Assembly: GCF_029227915.1 (NCBI RefSeq)
Contig: NC_079888.1
Location: forward strand, 23,974,001-24,038,000
Source: Hydractinia symbiolongicarpus
Taxonomy: Eukaryota; Cnidaria; Hydrozoa; Anthoathecata; Hydractiniidae
DNA length: 64,000 nucleotides
Reading direction: 5' to 3'
Shown here: one piece after another, positions 22,699 through 34,700 of the stretch
How the letters are laid out: every line of letters starts with the position of its first letter
How positions within the stretch are numbered: the first letter of the stretch is position 1
Made by a program: the position numbers and the translations under genes
The notes under the pieces: generated by a model
Told to the model about the DNA's origin: nothing
Seen by the model: the letters and a program-made list of their open reading frames with translations, nothing else
Database searches by the model: none

Positions 22699-24820
22699 AA
22701 CCTCTTTCATTAAGCGTCTCATCAAAAATGAAAACATTTTTGAAAACTAAAAGTCTCATGCGTTTTGGTGGTGAAAAAAAAATTTAAAAAATCGTTCGGG
22801 AAATGAGTTTACTCCCTGGGTACTTTCTTTGTATACATTCGACTATACGGGCCAAGCCCCGGATTTACGGGAAAACGCGGGTTTTCGTTTGCCGGCGATT
22901 AAACTTCTTTTATTCAGCGTCTCATCAAAAATGAAAACATTCATAAAAACTACAAGTCTTATGCGTTTTAGTGGTGCAAAAATAATTTAAAAAATCGTTC
23001 TGGAAATGGGTTTACTCACAGGGTACTTTCTTTTTATACATTCGACTATACAGGCCAAGCCCGGGATTTACGGGAAATCGGGAGTTTTCGTTTTCCGGCG
23101 ATTAAACCTCTTTCATTAAACGTCTCATCAAAAATGAAAGCATTTTTGACAACTACAAGTCTCATGCGTTTTAGTGGTGAAAAAATAATTTAAAAAATCG
23201 TTCGGGAAATGAGTTTACTCCCTGGGTACTTTCTTTGTATACTTTTGACTATACGGCCGAGTCCGGGATTTTCGGGAAATCGCGGATTTTCGTTTGCCGG
23301 CGATTAAACTGCTTTTATTCAGCGTCTCATCAAAAATGAAAACATTTTTAAAAACTACAAGTCTTATGCGTTTTAGTGGTGAAAAAATAATTAAAAAAAT
23401 CGTTCTGGAAATGAGTTTTCTCACAGGGTACTTTCTTTGTATACATTCGACTATACGGGCCAAGCCCGGGATTTACGGGAAATCGCGGGTTTTCGTTTTC
23501 CGGCGATTAAACCTCTTTCATTAAGCGTCTCATCAAAAATGAAAACATTTTTGAAAACTACAAGTTTCATGCGTTTTAGTGGTGAAAAAAAAATTTAAAA
23601 AATCGTTCGGGAAATGAGTTTACTCCCTGGGTACTTTCTTTGTATACATTCGACTATACGGGCCAAGCCCCGGATTTACGGGAAAACGCGGGACTTCGTT
23701 TGCCGGCTATTAAAATTCTTTTATTCAGCGTCCCATCAAATATGAAAATATTTTTGAAAACTACAAGTCTCATGCGTTTAGTGGTAAAAAAATAATATAA
23801 AAAATCGTTCGGGAAATGAGTTTACTCCCTGGGTACTTTCTTTGTATACTTTTGACTATAGGGGCCAAGCCCGGAATTTACGGGAAATCGCGGGTTTTCG
23901 TTTGCCGGCGATTAAACTTCTTTTATTCAGCGTCTCATCAAAAATGAAAATATTTTTAAAAACTACAAGTTTTATGCGTTTTAGTGGTGAAAAAATAATT
24001 TAAAAAATCGTTCTGGAAATGAATTTACTCCCTGGGTACTTTCTTTGTATACTTTTGACTATACGAGCCGAGTCCGGGATTTAGGGAAATCGCAGGTTTT
24101 CGTTTGCCGGCGATTAAACTGCTTTTATTCAGCGTCTCATCAAAAATGAAAACATTTTTGAAAACTACAAGTCTCATGCGTTTTAGTGGTGAAAAAATAA
24201 TTTAAAAAATCGTTCTGGAAATGAGTTTACTTCCTGGGTACTTTCTTTGTATACTTTTGACTATACGGGCCGAGTCCGGGATTTAGGGAAATCGCAGGTT
24301 TTCGTTTGCCGGCGATTAAACTGCTTTTATTCAGCGTCTCATCAAAAATGAAAACATTTTTGAAAACTACAAGTCTCATGCGTTTTAGTGGTGAAAAAAT
24401 AATTAAAAAAATCGTTCGGGAAATGAGTTTACTCCCTGGGTACTTTCTTTGTATACTTTTGACTATACGGGCCAAGCCGGGATTTACGGTAAATCGCGGG
24501 TTCTTGTTTGCCGGCGATTAAACTTCTTTTATTCAGCGTCTCATCAAAAATGAAAACATTTTTAAAAACTACAAGTCTCATGCGTTTTTGTGGTGAAATA
24601 ATAATTTAAAAAATCGTTTGGAAAATGAGTTTACTCCCTGGGTACTTTCCTTGTATACTTTTGACTATACGGGCCGAGTCCAGGATTTACGGAAAATCGC
24701 AGGTTTTCGTTTGCCGGCGATTAAACTTCTTTTATTCAGCGTCTTATCAAAAATGAAAACATTTTTAAAAACTACAAGTCTCATGCGTTTTCGTGGTGGA
24801 AAAGTAATTTAAAAAATCGT
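22699..24820 (+). repeat. D/B/G block leading into first E/F pair
   Basis: Contains a B-G pair, a rare monomer with CATTCATAAAAAC (about 22,938) and CTTTTTATACATTCG (23,030), an ACGGCCGAG monomer, another B-G pair, then a G-D join with GCCGGCTATTAAAATTC (about 23,701). The CTTTTTATACATTCG marker recurs at 26,673, 30,517 and 33,931, giving offsets of 3643, 3844 and 3414 bp. Confidence 0.8.
24575..24812 (+). repeat. E/F marker pair, copy 1 of 6
   Basis: Two consecutive monomer heads carry rare linked variants: TGCGTTTTTGTGGTGAAATA (from 24,581) followed by CCTTGTATAC, GAGTCCAGGATTTACGGAAA and then CGTGGTGGAAAAG (about 24,793). The TGCGTTTTTG marker recurs at about 28,425, 32,864, 38,715, 40,941 and 61,077. 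Spacings are 3844, 4439, 5851, 2226 and 20,136 bp. In the last copy the second monomer has AGTGGTGAAAAAG, so it is only partly the same. The pair is a good tag for tracking larger duplicated blocks. Confidence 0.85.
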
Positions 24821-26070
24821 TCGGGAAATGAGTTTACTCCCTGGGTACTTTCTTTGTATTCTTTTGACTATACGGGCCGAGTCCGGGATTTACGGGAAAT
24901 CGCGGATTTTCGTTTGCCGGCGATTAAACTTCTTTTATTCAGCGTCCCCTCAAATATGAAAATATTTTTGAAAACTACAAGTCTCATGCGTTTAGTGGTA
25001 AAAAAATAATATAAAAAATCGTTCGGGAAATGAGTTTACTCCCTGGGTACTTTCTTTGTATACTTTTGACTATACGGGCCAAGCCCGGGATTTACGGGAA
25101 ATCGCGGGTTTTCGTTTGCCGGCGATTAAACTTCTTTTATTCAGCGTCTCATCAAAAATGAAAACATTTTTAAAAACTACAAGTCTTTTGCGTTTTAGTG
25201 GTGAAAAAATAATTTAAAAAATCGTTCTGGAAATGAGTTTACTCCCTGGGTACTTTCTTTGTATACTTTTGACTATACGGGCCGAGTCCGGGATTTAGGG
25301 AAATCGTAGGTTTTCGTTTGCCGGCGATTAAACTGCTTTTATTCAGCGTCTCATCAAAAATGAAAACATTTTTGAAAACTACAAGTCTCATGCGTTTTAG
25401 TGGTGAAAAAATAATTTAAAAAATCGTTCGGGAAATGAGTTTACTCCCTGGGTACTTTCTTTGTATACTTTTGATTATACGGGCCAAGCCGGGATTTACG
25501 GGAAATCGCGGGTTTTCGTTTGCCGGCGATTAAACTTCTTTTATTCAGCGTCTCATCAAAAATGAAAACATTTTTAAAAGCTACAAGTCTTATGCGTTTT
25601 AGTGGTGAAAAAATAATTTAAAAAAACCTTCTGGAAATGAGTTTACTCACAGGGTACTTTCTTTGTATACATTCGACTATACGGGCCAAGCCCGGGATTT
25701 ACGGGAAATCGCGGGTTTTCTTTTTTCGGCGATTAAACCTCTTTCATTAAGGGTCTCATCAAAAATGAAAACATTTTTGAAAACTACAAGTCTCATGCGT
25801 TTTAGTGGTGAAAAAAAAATTTAAAAAATCGTTCGGGAAATGAGTTTACTCCCTGGGTACTTTCTTTGTATACATTCGACTATACGGGCCAAGCCCCGGA
25901 TTTACGGGAAAACGCCGGATTTCGTTTTCCGGCGATTAAACTGCTTTTATTCATCGTCTCATCAAAAATGAAAACATTTTTGAAAACTACAAGTCTCATG
26001 CGTTTTAGTGGTGAAAAAATAATTTAAAAAATCGTTCGGGAAATGAGTTTACTCCCTGGGTACTTTCTTT

Positions 26071-26088
26071 GTATACTTTTGACTATAC
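26071..26088. other. Inverted repeat GTATA-8 nt-TATAC in the monomer
   Basis: GTATA (26,071-26,075) and TATAC (26,084-26,088) are exact reverse complements separated by 8 nt. The same pair brackets CTTTTGAC in class A and CATTCGAC in class B/G, so the arms are kept while the loop differs. A minority of copies break an arm (for example TTGTGTACTATTG near 48,713, GCATACATTCG near 44,659, CTATAGGGGCC near 8,727). It could be a protein-binding dyad or simply part of the conserved monomer; nothing in the sequence decides this. Confidence 0.6.
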
Positions 26089-26100
26089 GGGCCAAGCCGG

Positions 26101-26139
26101 GATTTACGGGAAATCGCGGGTTTTCGTTTGCCGGCGATT
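26101..26139. other. Two overlapping, mutually exclusive potential hairpins
   Basis: GATTT (26,101-26,105) pairs with AAATC (26,111-26,115). The overlapping AATCGC (26,112-26,117) can instead pair with GCGATT (26,134-26,139), with a further GG/CC pairing past a bulged G. The palindrome GCCGGC (26,130-26,135) lies in the second arm. Variants do not co-vary: class G changes AAATCGC to AAAACGC, and monomers at 23,704 and 35,212 change GCGATT to GCTATT, without compensating change. The pairing is visible, but conservation as a structure is not supported. Confidence 0.4.
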
Positions 26140-26660
26140 AAACTTCTTTTATTCAGCGTCTCATCAAAAATGAAAACATTTTTGAAAACTACAAGTCTCA
26201 TGCGTTTTAGTGGTGAAAAAATGATTTAAAAAATCCTTCGGGAAATGAGTTTACTCCCTGGGTACTTTCTTTGTATACTTTTGACTATACCGGCCAAGCC
26301 GGAATTTACGGGAAATCGCGGGTTTTCGTTTGCCGGCGATTAAACTTCTTTTATTCAGCGTCTCATCAAAAATGAAAACATTCATAAAAACTACAAGTCT
26401 TATGCATTTTAGTGGTAAAAAAATAATATAAAAAATCGTTCGGGAAATGAGTTTACTCCCTGGGTACTTTCTTTGTATACTTTTGACTATACCGGCCAAG
26501 CCGGAATTTACGGGAAATCGCGGGTTTTCGTTTGCCGGCGATTAAACTTCTTTTATTCAGCGTCTCATCAAAAATGAAAACATTCATAAAAACTACAAGT
26601 CTTATGCGTTTTAGTGGTGAAAAAATAATTTAAAAAATCGTTCTGGAAATGGGTTTACTC

Positions 26661-28660
26661 ACAGGGTACTTTCTTTTTATACATTCGACTATACGGGCCA
26701 AGCCCGGGATTTACGGGAAATCGGGAGTTTTCGTTTTCCGGCGATTAAACCTCTTTCATTAAACGTCTCGTCAAAAATGAAAGCATTTTTGACAACTACA
26801 AGTCTCATGCGTTTTAGTGGTGAAAAAATAATTTAAAAAATCGTTCGGGAAATGAGTTTACTCCCTGGGTACTTTCTTTGTATACTTTTGACTATACGGC
26901 CGAGTCCGGGATTTTCGGGAAATCGCGGATTTTCGTTTTCCGGCGATTAAACCTCTTTCATTAAGCGTCTCATCAAAAATGAAAACATTTTTGAAAACTA
27001 CAAGTTTCATGCGTTTTAGTGGTGAAAAAAAAATTTAAAAAATCGTTCGGGAAATGAGTTTACTCCCTGGGTACTTTCTTTGTATACATTCGACTATACG
27101 GGCCAAGCCCCGGATTTACGGGAAAACGCGGGACTTCGTTTGCCGGCTATTAAAATTCTTTTATTCAGCGTCGCATCAAATATGAAAATATTTTTGAAAA
27201 CTACAAGTCTCATGCGTTTAGTGGTAAAAAAATAATATAAAAAATCGTTTGGGAAATGAGTTTACTCCCTGGGTACTTTCTTTGTATACTTTTGACTATA
27301 GGGGCCAAGCCCGGAATTTACGGGAAATCGCGGGTTTTCGTTTGCCGCCGATTAAACTTCTTTTATTCAGCGTCTCATCAAAAATGAAAACATTTTTAAA
27401 AACTGCAAGTCTTATGCGTTTTAGTGGTGAAAAAATAATTTAAAAAATCGTTCTGGAAATGAGTTTACTCCCTGGGTACTTTCTTTGTATACTTTTGACT
27501 ATACGGGCCGAGTCCGGGATTTAGGGAAATCGCAGGTTTTCGTTTGCCGGCGATTAAAATTCTTTTATTCAGCGTCCCATCAAATATGAAAATTTTTTTG
27601 AAAACTACAAGTCTCATGCGTTTAGTGGTAAAAAAATAATATAAAAAATCGTTGGGGAAATGAGTTTACTCCCTGGGTACTTTCTTTGTATACTTTTGAC
27701 TATACGGGCCAAGCCCGGGATTTACGGGAAATCGCGGGTTTTCGTTTGCCGGCGATTAAACTTCTTTTATTCAGCGTCTCATCAAAAATGAAAATATTTT
27801 TAAAAACTACAAGTTTTATGCGTTTTAGTGGTGAAAAAATAATTTAAAAAATCGTTCTGGAAATGAATTTACTCCCTGGGTACTTTCTTTGTATACTTTT
27901 GACTATACGGGCCGAGTCCGGGATTTAGGGAAATCGCAGGTTTTTGTTTGCCGGCGATTAAACTGCTTTTATTCAGCGTCTCATCAAAAATGAAAACATT
28001 TTTGAAAACTACAAGTCTCATGCGTTTTAGTGGTGAAAAAATAATTTAAAAAATCGTTCTGGAAATGAGTTTACTCCCTGGGTACTTTCTTTGTATACTT
28101 TTGACTATACGGGCCGAGTCCGTGATTTAGGGAAATCGCAGGTTTTCGTTTGTCGGCGATTAAACTGCTTTTATTCAGCGTCTCATCAAAAATGAAAACA
28201 TTTTTGAAAACTACAAGTCTCATGCGTTTTAGTGGTGAAAAAATAATTAAAAAAATCGTTCGGGAAATGAGTTTACTCCCTGGGTACTTTCTTTGTATAC
28301 TTTTGACTATACGGGCCAAGCCGGGATTTACGGGAAATCGCGGGTTCTCGTTTGCCGGCGATTAAACTTCTTTTATTCAGCGTCTCATCAAAAATGAAAA
28401 CATTTTTAAAAACTACAAGTCTCATGCGTTTTTGTGGTGAAATAATAATTTAAAAAATCGTTTGGGAAATGAGTTTACTCCCTGGGTACTTTCCTTGTAT
28501 ACTTTTGACTATACGGGCCGAGTCCAGGATTTACGGAAAATCGCAGGTTTTCGTTTGCCGGCGATTAAACTTCTTTTATTCAGCGTCTTATCAAAAATGA
28601 AAACATTTTTAAAAACTACAAGTCTCATGCGTTTTCGTGGTGGAAAAGTAATTTAAAAAA
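26661..28660 (+). repeat. Block with chimeric monomer at ~26,935 and second E/F pair
   Basis: Runs from a CTTTTTATAC monomer through a chimeric A/B monomer, a G-D join, two class D segments and the second E/F pair. The stretch from about 23,960 to 24,812 matches here at +3844 bp. Confidence 0.8.
26840..26966 (+). repeat. Chimeric A/B monomer
   Basis: The first half has class A features (CTCCCTGGG, CTTTTGAC, ACGGCCGAGTCCGGGATTTT). From about 26,930 it switches to class B (CGTTTTCCGGCGATTAAACC, TCTTTCATTAAG). The normal order, seen at 23,215-23,530, has a full A monomer then a full B monomer; here about one monomer is missing. This is the product expected from unequal exchange in the shared GATTTTCGTTT segment. 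Confidence 0.85.
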
Positions 28661-31600
28661 TCGTTCGGGAAATGAGTTTACTCCCTGGGTACTTTCTTTG
28701 TATACTTTTGACTATACGGGCCAAGCCCGGGATTTACGGGAAATCGCGGGTTTTCGTTTGCCGGCGATTAAACTTCTTTTATTCAGCGTCTCATCAAAAA
28801 TGAAAACATTTTTGAAAACTACAAGTCTCATGCGTTTTAGTGGTGAAAAAATAATTTAAAAAATCGTTCGGGAAATGAGTTTACTCCCTGGGTACTTTCT
28901 TTGTATACTTTTGACTATACGGGCCGAGTCCGGGATTTACGGGAAATCGCGGATTTTCGTTTGCCGGCGATTAAACTTCTTTTATTCAGCGTCCCCTCAA
29001 ATATGAAAATATTTTTGAAAACTACAAGTCTCATGCGTTTAGTGGTAAAAAAATAATATAAAAAATCGTTCGGGAAATGAGTTTACTCCCTGGGTACTTT
29101 CTTTGTATACTTTTGACTATACCGGCCAAGCCCGGGATTTACGGGAAATCGCGGGTTTTCGTTTGCCGGCGATTAAACTTCTTTTATTCAGCGTCTCATC
29201 AAAAATGAAAACATTTTTAAAAACTACAAGTCTTATGCGTTTTAGTGGTGAAAAATAATTTAAAAAATCGTTCTGGAAATGAGTTTACTCCCTGGGTACT
29301 TTCTTTGTATACTTTTGACTATACGGGCCGAGTCCGGGATTTAGGGAAATCGCAGGTTTTCGTTTGCCGGCGATTAAACTGCTTTTATTCAGCGTCTCAT
29401 CAAAAATGAAAACATTTTTGAAAACTACAAGTCTCATGCGTTTTAGTGGTGAAAAAATAATTTAAAAAATCGTTCGGGAAATGAGTTTACTCCCTGGGTA
29501 CTTTCTTTGTATACTTTTGATTATACGGGCCAAGCCGGGATTTACGGGAAATCGCGGGTTTTCGTTTGCCGGCGATTAAACTTCTTTTATTCAGCGTCTC
29601 ATCAAAAATGAAAACATTTTTAAAAGCTACAAGTCTTATGCGTTTTAGTGGTGAAAAAATAATTTAAAAAAACCTTCTGGAAATGAGTTTACTCACAGGG
29701 TACTTTCTTTGTATACATTCGACTATACGGGCCAAGCCCGGGATTTACGGGAAATCGCGGGTTTTCGTTTTCCGGCGATTAAACCTCTTTCATTAAGCGT
29801 CTCATCAAAAATGAAAACATTTTTGAAAACTACAAGTCTCATGCGTTTTAGTGGTGAAAAAAAAATTTAAAAAATCGTTCGGGAAATGAGTTTACTCCCT
29901 GGGTACTTTCTTTGTATACATTCGACTATACGGGCCAAGCCCCGGATTTACGGGAAAACGCCGGATTTCGTTTTCCGGCGATTAAACTGCTTTTATTCAG
30001 CGTCTCATCAAAAATGAAAACATTTTTGAAAACTACAAGTCTCATGCGTTTTAGTGGTGAAAAAATAATTTAAAAAATCGTTCGGGAAATGAGTTTACTC
30101 CCTGGGTACTTTCTTTGTATACTTTTGACTATACGGGCCAAGCCGGGATTTACGGGAAATCGCGGGTTTTCGTTTGCCGGCGATTAAACTTCTTTTATTC
30201 AGCGTCTCATCAAAAATGAAAACATTTTTGAAAACTACAAGTCTCATGCGTTTTAGTGGTGAAAAAATGATTTAAAAAATCCTTCGGGAAATGAGTTTAC
30301 TCCCTGGGTACTTTCTTTGTATACTTTTGACTATACCGGCCAAGCCGGAATTTACGGGAAATCGCGGGTTTTCGTTTGCCGGCGATTAAACTTCTTTTAT
30401 TCAGCGTCTCATCAAAAATGAAAACATTCATAAAAACTACAAGTCTTATGCGTTTTAGTGGTGAAAAAATAATTTAAAAAATCGTTCTGGAAATGGGTTT
30501 ACTCACAGGGTACTTTCTTTTTATACATTCGACTATACGGGCCAAGCCCGGGATTTACGGGAAATCGGGAGTTTTCGTTTTCCGGCGATTAAACCTCTTT
30601 CATTAAACGTCTCATCAAAAATAAAAGCATTTTTGACAACTACAAGTCTCATGCGTTTTAGTGGTGAAAAAATAATTTAAAAAATCGTTCGGGAAATGAG
30701 TTTACTCCCTGGGTACTTTCTTTGTATACTTTTGACTATACGGCCGAGTCCGGGATTTTCGGGAAATTGCGGATTTTCGTTTGCCGGCGATTAAACTGCT
30801 TTTATCCAGCGTTTCATCAAAAATGAAAACATTTTTAAAAACTACAAGTCTTATGCGTTTTAGTGGTGAAAAAATAATTTAAAAAATCGTTCTGGAAATG
30901 AGTTTTCTCACAGGGTACTTTCTTTGTATACATTCGACTATACGGGCCAAGCCCGGGATTTACGGGAAATCGCGGGTTTTCGTTTTCCGGCGATTAAACC
31001 TCTTTCATTAAGCGTCTCATCAAAAATGAAAACATTTTTGAAAACTACAAGTCTCATGCGTTTTAGTGGTGAAAAAAAAAATTAAAAAATCGTTCGGGAA
31101 ATGAGTTTACTCCCTGGGTACTTTCTTTGTATACATTCGACTATATGGGCCAAGCCCCGGATTTACGGGAAAACGCCGGATTTCGTTTTCCGGCGATTAA
31201 ACTGCTTTTATTCAGCGTCTCAGCAAAAATGAAAACATTTTTGAAAACTACAAGTCTCATGCGTTTTAGTGGTGAAAAAATAATTTAAAAAATCGTTCGG
31301 GAAATGAGTTTACTCCCTGGGTACTTTCTTTGTATACTTTTGACTATACGGGCCAATCCGGGATTTACGGGAAATCGCGGGTTTTCGTTTGCCGGCGATT
31401 AAACTTCTTTTATTCAGCGTCTCATCAAAAATGAAAACATTTTTGAAAACTACAAGTCTCATGCGTTTTAGTGGGGAAAAAATGATTTAAAAAATCCTTC
31501 GGGAAATGAGTTTACTCCCTGGGTACTTTCTTTGTATACTTTTGACTATACCGGCCAAGCCGGAATTTACGGGAAATCGCGGGTTTTCGTTTGCCGGCGA

Positions 31601-31700
31601 TTAAACTTCTTTTATTCAGCGTCTCATCAAAAATGAAAACATTTTTAAAAACTACAAGTCTTATGCGTTTTAGTGGTGAAAAAATAATTTAAAAAATCGT
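28661..31700 (+). repeat. 4046-bp offset repeat, second copy, and following B-G blocks
   Basis: Second copy of the 24.8-26.6 kb block, then a CTTTTTATAC monomer (30,517), an ACGGCCGAG monomer, and a B-G pair. The AAAATGATTTAAAAAATCC monomer appears again near 31,484, 1216 bp after its copy at 30,268. Confidence 0.78.
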
Positions 31701-31770
31701 TCTGGAAATGAGTTTACTCCCTGGGTACTTTCTTTGTATACATTCGACTATACGGGCCAAGCCCCGGATT

Positions 31771-31790
31771 TACGGGTCGTTTGCCGGCTA
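31771..31790 (+). repeat. 13-bp-deleted G-D monomer (two copies)
   Basis: TACGGGTCGTTTGCCGGCTA lacks the 13 bp that in related monomers (for example near 23,690 and 35,195) lie between ACGGG and TCGTTTG. The identical deletion is near 33,580. The two copies lie about 1.8 kb apart in otherwise different surroundings, so they share descent by duplication or conversion. Confidence 0.85.
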
Positions 31791-31799
31791 TTAAAATTC

Positions 31800-34700
31800 T
31801 TTTATTCAGCGTCCCATCAAATATGAAAAATTTTTTGAAAACTACAAGTCTCATGCGTTTAGTGGTAAAAAAATAATATAAAAAATCGTTCGGGAAATGA
31901 GTTTACTCCCTGGGTACTTTCTTTGTATACTTTTGACTATACGGGCCAAGCCCGGGATTTACGGGAAATCGCGGGTTTTCGTTTGCCGGCGATTAAACTT
32001 CTTTTATTCAGCTTCTCATCAAAAATGAAAACAATTTTAAAAACTACAAGTTTTATGCGTTTTAGTGGTGAAAAAATAATTTAAAAAATCGTTCTGGAAA
32101 TGAATTTACTCCCTGGGTACTTTCTTTGTATACTTTTGACTATACGGGCCGAGTCCGGGATTTAGGGAAATCGCAGGTTTTCGTTTGCCGGCGATTAAAC
32201 TGCTTTTATTCAGCGTCTCATCAAAAATGAAAACATTTTTGAAAACTACAAGTCTCATGCGTTTTAGTGGTGAAAAAATAATTTAAAAAATCGTTCGGGA
32301 AATGCGTTTACTCCCTGGGTACTTTCTTTGTATACTTTTGACTATACGGGCCAAGCCGGGATTTACGGGAAATCGCGGGTTTTCGTTTGCCGGCGATTAA
32401 ACTTCTTTTATTTAGCGTTTCATCAAAAATGAAAACATTTTTAAAAACTACAAGTTTTATGCGTTTTAGTGGTGAAAAAATAATTTAAAAAATCGTTCTG
32501 GAAATGAGTTTACTCCCTGGGTACTTTCTTTGTATACTTTTGACTATACGGGCCGAGTCCGGGATTTAGGGAAATCGCAGGTTTTCGTTTGCCGGCGATT
32601 GAACTGCTTTTATTCAGCGTCTCATCAAAAATGAAAACATTTTTGAAAACTACAAGTCTCATGCGTTTTAGTGGTGAAAAAATAATTAAAAAAATCGTTC
32701 GGGAAATGAGTTTACTCCCTGGGTACTTTCTTTGTATACTTTTGACTATACGGGCCAAGCCGGGATTTACGGGAAATCGCGGGTTCTCGTTTGCCGGCGA
32801 TTAAACTTCTTTTATTCAGCGTCTCATCAAAAATGAAAACATTTTTAAAAACTACAAGTCTCATGCGTTTTTGTGGTGAAATAATAATTTAAAAAATCGT
32901 TTGGGAAATGAGTTTACTCCCTGGGTACTTTCCTTGTATACTTTTGACTATACGGGCCGAGTCCAGGATTTACGGAAAATCGCAGGTTTTCGTTTGCCGG
33001 CGATTAAACTTCTTTTATTCAGCGTCTCATCAAAAATGAAAACATTTTTAAAAACTACAAGTCTCATGCGTTTTCGTGGTGGAAAAGTAATTTAAAAAAT
33101 CGTTCGGGAAATGAGTTTACTTCCTGGGTACTTTCTTTGTATACTTTTGACTATACGGCCGAGTCCGGGATTTTCGGGAAATCGCGGATTTTCGTTTGCC
33201 GGCGATTAAACTGCTTTTATTCAGCGTCTCATCAAAAATGAAAACATTTTTAAAAACTACAAGTCTTATGCGTTTTAGTGGTGAAAAAATAATTAAAAAA
33301 ATCGTTCTGGAAATGAGTTTTCTCACAGGGTACTTTCTTTGTATACATTCGACTATACGGGCCAAGCCCGGGATTTACGGGAAATCGCGGGTTTTCGTTT
33401 TCCGGCGATTAAACCTCTTTCATTAAGCGTCTCATCAAAAATGAAAACATTTTTGAAAACTACAAGTTTCATGCGTTTTAGTGGTGAAAAAAAAATTTAA
33501 AAAATCGTTCGGGAAATGAGTTTACTCCCTGGGTACTTTCTTTGTATACATTCGACTATACGGGCCAAGCCCCGGATTTACGGGTCGTTTGCCGGCTATT
33601 AAAATTCTTTTATTCAGCGTCCCATCAAATATGAAAATATTTTTGAAAACTACAAGTCTCATGCGTTTAGTGGTAAAAAAATAATATAAAAAATCGTTCG
33701 GGAAATGAGTTTACTCCCTGGGTACTTTCTTTGTATACTTTTGACTATACCGGCCAAGCCGGAATTTACGGGAAATCGCGGGTTTTCGTTTGCCGGCGAT
33801 TAAACCTCTTTTATTCAGCGTCTCATCAAAAATGAAAACATTCATAAAAACTACAAGTCTTATGCGTTTTAGTGGTGAAAAAATAATTTAAAAAATCGTT
33901 CTGGAAATGGGTTTACTCACAGGGTACTTTCTTTTTATACATTCGACTATACGGGCCAAGCCCGGGATTTACGGGAAATCGGGAGTTTTCGTTTTCCGGC
34001 GATTAAACCTCTTTCATTAAACGTCTCATCAAAAATGAAAGCATTTTTGACAACTACAAGTCTCATGCGTTTTAGTGGTGAAAAAATAATTTAAAAAATC
34101 GTTCGGGAAATGAGTTTACTCCCTGGGTACTTTCTTTGTATACTTTTGACTATACGGCCGAGTCCGGGATTTTCGGGAAATCGCGGGTTTTCGTTTGCCG
34201 GCGATTAAACTTCTTTTATTCAGCTTCTCATCAAAAATGAAAACATTTTTAAAAACTACAAGTCTTATGCGTTTTAGTGGTGAAAAAATAATTTAAAAAA
34301 TCGTTCTGGAAATGAATTTACTCCCTGGGTACTTTCTTTGTATACTTTTGACTATACGGGCCGAGTCCGGGATTTAGGGAAATCGCAGGTTTTCGTTTGC
34401 CGGCGATTAAACTGCTTTTATTCAGCGTCTCATCAAAAATGAAAACATTTTTGAAAACTACAAGTCTCATGCGTTTTAGTGGTGAAAAAATAATTTAAAA
34501 AATCGTTCGGGAAATGCGTTTACTCCCTGGGTACTTTCTTTGTATACTTTTGACTATACGGGCCAAGCCGGGATTTACGGGAAATCGCGGGTTTTCGTTT
34601 GCCGGCGATTAAACTTCTTTTATTCAGCGTCTCATCAAAAATGAAAACATTTTTAAAAACTACAAGTTTTATGCGTTTTAGTGGTGAAAAAATAATTTAA

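Larger units (their letters stand above)
25991..26192 (+). repeat. Representative class A monomer (202 bp)
   Basis: Chosen as the reference monomer because it has the commonest variant at nearly every position. Counted by hand it has 76 G+C in 202 bp (37.6%) and 12 CpG. Layout by monomer position: A-tracts at 24-29 and 36-41, CGTTCGGG at 43-50, CTCCCTGGG at 62-70, GTATAC at 81-86, GCCAAGCCGGG at 101-111, GATTTACGGG at 111-120, GCCGGC at 140-145, an AT-rich tail with A/T-tracts at 176-180, 183-186, 189-193 and 195-198. Both strands carry stop codons in the AATAATTTAA region, and 202 is not a multiple of three, so the array cannot encode a continuous repeat protein. Confidence 0.93.
24821..26660 (+). 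repeat. 4046-bp offset repeat, first copy
   Basis: Matches about 28,870-30,480 at +4046 bp (20 monomers): TTAAAAAAACCTTCTGG (25,625/29,671) and AAAATGATTTAAAAAATCC (26,222/30,268). Upstream of 24.8 kb the same pair of blocks is offset by 3844 bp, because the downstream copy has one extra monomer at about 28,660-28,860. Near 26,380-26,580 this copy has an extra monomer (two successive CATTCATAAAAAC tails), which returns the offset to 3844 bp. Confidence 0.8.

Noticed and set aside
26101-26140. CENP-B box (TTCGNNNNANNCGGG or its complement)
   Set aside because: The nearest matches (TTCGTTTGCCGGCG on the + strand, and CCCGGGATTTACGGG or CCCGGATTTACGGGA read as the complement) miss several of the nine core bases. 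This is no better than expected in a monomer with many CG and GGG motifs.
25991-26192. Shorter internal repeat within the monomer
   Set aside because: The two GAAAAC-type tracts and the two A-runs are low-complexity similarities only; the monomer does not divide into half or third units.
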